Both the position numbers and the translations under genes were made by a program. A DNA stretch of 64,000 bases from Ceriagrion tenellum (Eukaryota > Arthropoda > Insecta > Odonata > Coenagrionidae): assembly GCA_963169105.1 (NCBI GenBank), contig OY720632.1, positions 59,863,136 to 59,927,135 of the forward strand, in the 5' to 3' direction. A model generated the notes under the pieces. The model saw only the letters and a list, made by a program, of their open reading frames with translations. It did no database searches and was not told the origin of the DNA. Positions 59,771 through 64,000 of the stretch are shown here, one piece after another; the first letter of the stretch is position 1, and every line of letters begins with the position of its first letter.

Positions 59771-60340
59771 TTTTAAATGTCGATGAGAATCGTCGCGAAC
59801 ATTTTTTTTTCCATAGAGATACACAATAGGCATCGAAAATTGTCCGCAAAAGAGGCGCGCGCCTCTTTCTCTGTCGCGCCGGTGCAGTATGGAGTCGTGG
59901 GGCCTGAAGATGACGATGACAAGGGCCCCCTCACCCCGCCTCCCCCTGGATGGATCAATCGCAATTCGTCGGCGGCGGCGTCCGAGGTCGTCGCAATTAG
60001 CGTCCGTACGTCTGTCTTCGTCGTAGAGAGGGAGGCAGGGGGTGTCGGGGATGCTGCGAGAGGCGGAGAGGGCGGAGGTGGAGGCGGGCGGGGGCGAAGT
60101 GAGATGGAGAAGAAAGAGCCGTGGTGTGTTTGGAAAGATGCGCCCGCGTCCATGGGAGGGATAGGCGAGGTCGTGCGCGGAATGTCGCGTCGCACGCACG
60201 ATCACCATTCGTCGGGGAAGGATTCGCGTCATTCGGCTCTTTCCACGGCGGTCGTTCCGAGCAGACCACGGATATTGGGGGCGCCCGGAGGGAGGGTGTA
60301 TCCAAGGAAGTGGTGAGGTTTGAGGATGACTAGAGGTTTT
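59771..60340. other. GC-rich block, CpG-rich
   Basis: Purine- and G-rich on plus at 60,030-60,120, with frequent CpG. Frames of 102-227 codons on both strands overlap each other and are low complexity. No gene called. Confidence 0.45.
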
Positions 60341-62043
60341 CGCAGGAAACATGGAAAAATTTCTCCAGCAAAAAGTGCTCTGGGTATTTTCGTTTACTTA
60401 GAAATAGCTGGATTGCTAGTCTATTCAAAATCTGATGCTTATATTTTGCATGAAACTGATGGAAAACAATTGACTTATGAGTAAAAAAAGGCAAAAGGCA
60501 AAGTATACTCTTTGGCCAGCATTATTTACTCACCATATTTCCTCCTGCCCTGATTGTCTCGCCATTTTCTCCAAGGTTTTCGCAGATTGCATTCTACTCA
60601 TATAATGTTGACGGGTGGTCAAAGGACCGTATCGGGTGTTCTTCGAGTCTTAGACTACTGAAATTAAATTAATAAAACTTGGTAAAATTCACTGAGTAAT
60701 CATGAAAACTTAGCCGTCACCATCAGCGGCAATGTCGGTTGAAGAAAAAAATTAGAACTATATTCTCCTTCAGGAACTTAGGATTTGATTTGATTTGCTT
60801 TTCATTTAAACTGGGGTAAATGAGGCTAGATGGCTCCCTCTTCCTCTAGTCCAGGGCTCATATTATTACAGAAATCCAGAATATAGTGCATTTTATTTGT
60901 ATTAAGATTGACAATTAATTTCTTTATGTTGGTAGTTCTCTTGCGGATATTCGGCACGCAGGTCAGGTGTAGAGCTATTTAACAATTTTTCAATGTCATA
61001 TTCATATTTATGTGTTCATGATTTATTTTCGCATTTTAAGTTCTTTTAGCTCAGAACAGATATATAACGATATTGAAATTTTTAACTCACTTTTGATAGT
61101 CTTTTTCCTGAAACACTGTTCGGTGGCAAGCATCCTGTCGTGATATTTATGCACAGGTTCAGAGGTTGTCCTTTGAATTTACTGCCTCAAAGGTGTCCTC
61201 TTAGCATTATCTGCCTGCTTGGTTCACAATACCACTATTAAATTTAATAGAGTAGTCATTAATAGATAACCTTTAAGCTTCGTAATTAATACATATTTTA
61301 CTGTAGGTGATTGAAGTTATTGTTGAGTTTTGGTGGTAAAAATTGATTATAGATATACTCCCCTTAATAGAGTAACGTTGGAGCAATAAAAATATCATTT
61401 TAAATTAAACATGAAAAAGTTTAAATACAGGTTGTTACGGCATCTGTCAGTACATCAGCTAAAAATGTGATGCATATGCGTTTTCAAAATAACTACCCAA
61501 AAAGGATAAAATAAGCAAAGTGTGAAACTGAAGGATTTAAATAGTCCATGTAATTGTAAAATCAGGACAGCCTTAAAAGCAGGTGAGATAAAAAGGTGAC
61601 TACAGAGTTGGTTGAATTAGAGTTGTTTAAAAAAAAGTAGCTGATAAAAGTAAAGGATATTAAAATTATGGATTACCTAATCTTAAAAGTGGGTGAAAAA
61701 CAATTGGAAGAGTGGAGAAGGGAAGGATATCTGAAGGAAGTCGCTTATTGGGAAATGAAAAAAGGCGGAAGGTTGACGCCACGGTTTCAGGGTGGCAGGG
61801 AGAGCATGGAGGGATGGCTTTAAAGTTCTCTTTCGTTCAACTGTTTTAATCCTCTTTTTCTTCCACGGATGATTTCCCATTGTTTGAGAAAATCGAGGTG
61901 GCGTTCCCTGTCTCCGAACAGCAGAATTTTGCGGGTGAAACTGCTGTGGTGACCTTTGTTTATGGGACGCTTACCGAATAGATCGGCGAAACGCGTTGTA
62001 CCATGAAGTTACTCAGTAGACACTACCAAGTGTAATTCACTTA
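60341..62043. other. AT-rich intergenic stretch
   Basis: About 1.7 kb without recognised features. It ends in TTA (62041-62043), the left target duplication of the next element. Confidence 0.45.
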
Positions 62044-62712
62044 GGGTGCGTTCTTTTTCACGCATCAGTCACATGATGCGCCACCACTTAAGTGGCCGTT
62101 CCGTTTCTCATTTTCGCTTTGAAGCAGTTAATGCGGACGAGTAAAACGAGCCTTTGAAGCGAGCGGAAAATTTTAATCACTTCAGCGAATCTTGGCCAAA
62201 GGTTGTTGATATGAAATACATGAATTAAATATATACTCGCAAAGTAAAACTGCAATTATTAGAAAAATAATTTAGTAGTTAATGGAACTAAATATTTATC
62301 AGGAAGTCAGTCAGAATCAATCAGCAGCGGCTCGAGTTCTTTTTCAAGAGAGAACGATGACGAGTAGGATTTTTATGATTGACGACATGATTTTAGATCT
62401 TGATGCTATCACTGCCAACACCATTCAGACTGAATCAGAGGTTCGGACAAATTTTAACCAAGGATTCAGTGCTACGTAGTGAAATTTTCATTCATATTTT
62501 CACTCGCGAATTTGTCGCATGCGTAACCATAACAAACAGACAGCAAAAGTTACGTCACCACATCAACTGCACCAGCTTTTTCATGGTGCGTTTGAAGCGC
62601 TTCTTATGGTCGTTGCAGAGCTCCATCGAGAGCGCATCGAAGCGCTTCAATGTTTGAAACGGAACGGCTGGGAGCGCATCAATGCGATCGGTGTGTGAAA
62701 CGGAACTCACCC
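62044..62712. mobile_element. Non-autonomous DNA transposon, TTA target duplication (PIF/Harbinger-like)
   Basis: The left end starts GGGTGCGTTCTTTTTCACGC; the right end on minus starts GGGTGAGTTCCGTTTCACAC. About 18 of the first 23 positions match. TTA flanks both ends (62041-62043 and 62713-62715). A three-base TTA/TAA duplication is typical of the PIF/Harbinger superfamily. The 669-bp interior has no long frame. Near the right end, gaagcgctt and gagcgcatc motifs and gaaacggaac repeat. The superfamily call is inferred from termini and duplication length. Confidence 0.6.
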
Positions 62713-62715
62713 TTA

Positions 62716-62929
62716 ATTTCATCCTGATGTTCGACCATATCACGTCTATCATCAATGTACATATTGGACAACAGAGTCTAAATTTTGACCAGTGCATCAT
62801 TTATGCTAAACTAAGAAATGTTCTGGGGCTGGTTTTCTCGAGCGATGGCCAGGGGAAAATACATAATCATAAGCTGTCATAATGGCTTGAATAATAGGTC
62901 GAAATTGAGACTCGAGGAAAAGCTCTGGA
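62716..62929. other. Intergenic spacer
   Basis: No feature recognised. Confidence 0.5.
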
Positions 62930-63235
62930 CACGGGGAATAATCTGGATAAACTGGGCACTGGGCTCGTCGTGTCGATGGGGGAAGAGGGGGTCGGAGGTG
63001 GCGGTGAGAGGCGAGATGGGAAGGAGGGGAAGGGAATTGCGGCGCTCAAGCGAGTCGCGGTGTGCGCACGGAGACAACCAGGCGGGGACGGTCTGGTTAA
63101 TGAGACGGGTGGGGGAGAGTGGAGTAGGGCGCTCAGGAAAACCCGGTGGGATCGTAATTTATGGAGGGAGTCTCCGAGAGGACTGTCTTTAAGTCCAGCA
63201 CAAGGTTTTCCAGACATGCCGTGACGCGATAAATT
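62930..63235. other. GC-rich, purine-rich block
   Basis: The plus strand is G/A-rich with several GGG runs. Overlapping frames of 66-124 codons are Arg/Gly or Pro/Ser-rich. No gene called. Confidence 0.45.
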
Positions 63236-63704
63236 AACGTTTTGAAATGGAGTTTTGGTGTGTTAAAGGACGGTTTGAGAAACCTCCTCGCCCCAAAAAA
63301 AATCTTTTGATGGTTTTCCGTTGATAAATCGTATTTATAAATATTGTTGAAGGAACTTAAATCTTACTGTTGAACAGGTATGGATTTGGGCGTGAACAAA
63401 AGAGCTGGGGAAATAAGCGACGGGGGCAAGCACCTTCCCTGAACCAAGTAATGCCACTCTCGATCTTTTAATGCCTTGTTTTGATTTTTTTTCCACTAAT
63501 AAATTAAGAAATTTGCAATATCATAAGCATCCTACGAAAAGTCAGTAGGAGGGGAATTAGGTCCACTCTTCGAACTTCTCACGTGTAACTGTACTTTTCT
63601 CTTCGTACTTTCTTAAGCGTTTAATCAATTTTTACTGCATGCTGTTGGCTTTACATGCTCAGCGCTAAGCTAGACGAAAAATAGAAATGGCAATTTTTCC
63701 CTTA
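63236..63704. other. AT-rich intergenic stretch
   Basis: Nothing recognised. Confidence 0.5.
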
Positions 63705-63982
63705 GATAAAATTTAATTCGGCCGTGGTGTAGAACGTGGAAAATGATGTAGTACATATAATAATATTATATTTGATTACTCCACAATTACACCTAGTACA
63801 GTGCACCTAGTACTTAATTAACGGTGCTAGTACTTAATTATTTATCAGGGCATATAGTACATGTTTTACAATTTATTTTACTATGGAGCTTTAGGTAGCC
63901 TCAAAGGTCACATACCTGTGTGGAGGCTGCCTTCAATACACAAAATGCATACATCGAAAGCAAGGTCGAATTAAATTTTATC
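63705..63982. mobile_element. Small element with perfect terminal inverted repeats and TA flanks (MITE-like)
   Basis: gataaaatttaattcg (63705-63720) and its exact reverse complement (63967-63982) bound a 278-bp segment. TA lies at both outer edges (63703-63704 and 63983-63984), and the symmetry continues one further base (TTA / TAA). A TA target duplication with short perfect ends is the pattern of Tc1/mariner-type MITEs. No coding frame is inside. A direct repeat of ctagtacttaatta occurs internally near 63,805-63,840. A PIF-type or foldback origin is possible too. Confidence 0.6.
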
Positions 63983-64000
63983 TAAGTGGACTAATGCCAT

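Noticed and set aside
59669..60352. 227-codon minus frame, longest in the window
   Set aside because: Overlapped by frames of 140 and 179 codons on both strands; Arg/Pro/Ser-rich with no motif. Typical of stop-poor CpG-rich DNA.
61960..62030. Additional hammerhead-type motif around ggcgaaacgcgttg
   Set aside because: GAAAC is present, but I found no CTGANGA-like box and no mirrored arm.

Overview
This 64 kb window looks like gene-poor nuclear DNA from an arthropod, most likely an insect. Three things suggest this: an AT-rich background, very short random reading frames, and a mix of decayed RTE-like and CR1/jockey-like LINEs, tRNA-derived SINEs, hAT-like and MITE-like fragments and hammerhead-type palindromes. 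The species is not decidable from sequence alone. No bacterial operon, rRNA gene, true tRNA gene, CRISPR array or complete host protein-coding gene was recognised. One short minus-strand reading frame (1500-1706) has a coding-like composition and could be an exon or relic.

Layout. 0.4-1.0 kb: RTE-like LINE 3' relic. 3.8-4.9 kb: GC- and purine-rich block. 5.9-7.3 kb: three copies of a tRNA-derived SINE. 10.1-12.3 kb: half of a hammerhead-type repeat, then the longest LINE relic, with reverse transcriptase motifs. 15.2-16.8 kb: two LINE fragments head to head. 17.9 kb: GC-rich palindrome. 24.0-25.1 kb: LINE 3' relic beside a hammerhead-type inverted repeat. 27.5 and 29.7 kb: short LINE relics. 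33.5-34.7 kb: near-perfect palindrome, then a head-to-head CR1-like pair. 38.4 kb: fourth SINE copy. 39.7 kb: truncated copy of a second SINE with target duplication. 40.1 kb: LINE relic. 43.8 kb: CR1-like 3' tail. 46.3, 48.4 and 49.0 kb: further hammerhead-type repeats. 52.8-54.5 kb: nested cluster in which a SINE with three tandem tRNA-like units sits in one arm of a hammerhead-type palindrome, beside a duplicated hAT-like segment. 59.0 kb: 159-bp palindrome. 62.0-62.7 and 63.7-64.0 kb: two elements with terminal inverted repeats.

About fifteen GC-rich blocks of 0.4-1 kb punctuate the AT-rich sequence, often with a G-rich plus strand and G-quadruplex-type runs. They contain long but low-complexity open frames that do not look like proteins.

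The strongest theme is structural. At least six palindromic repeats with mutually unrelated arms share one plan: a CTGANGA-like box, a short stem, GAAAC, then 35-75 bp, mirrored on the other strand. This is the core layout of hammerhead ribozymes, which are known from Penelope-like elements and retrozymes. The structures are read directly from the sequence; the ribozyme interpretation is inference.
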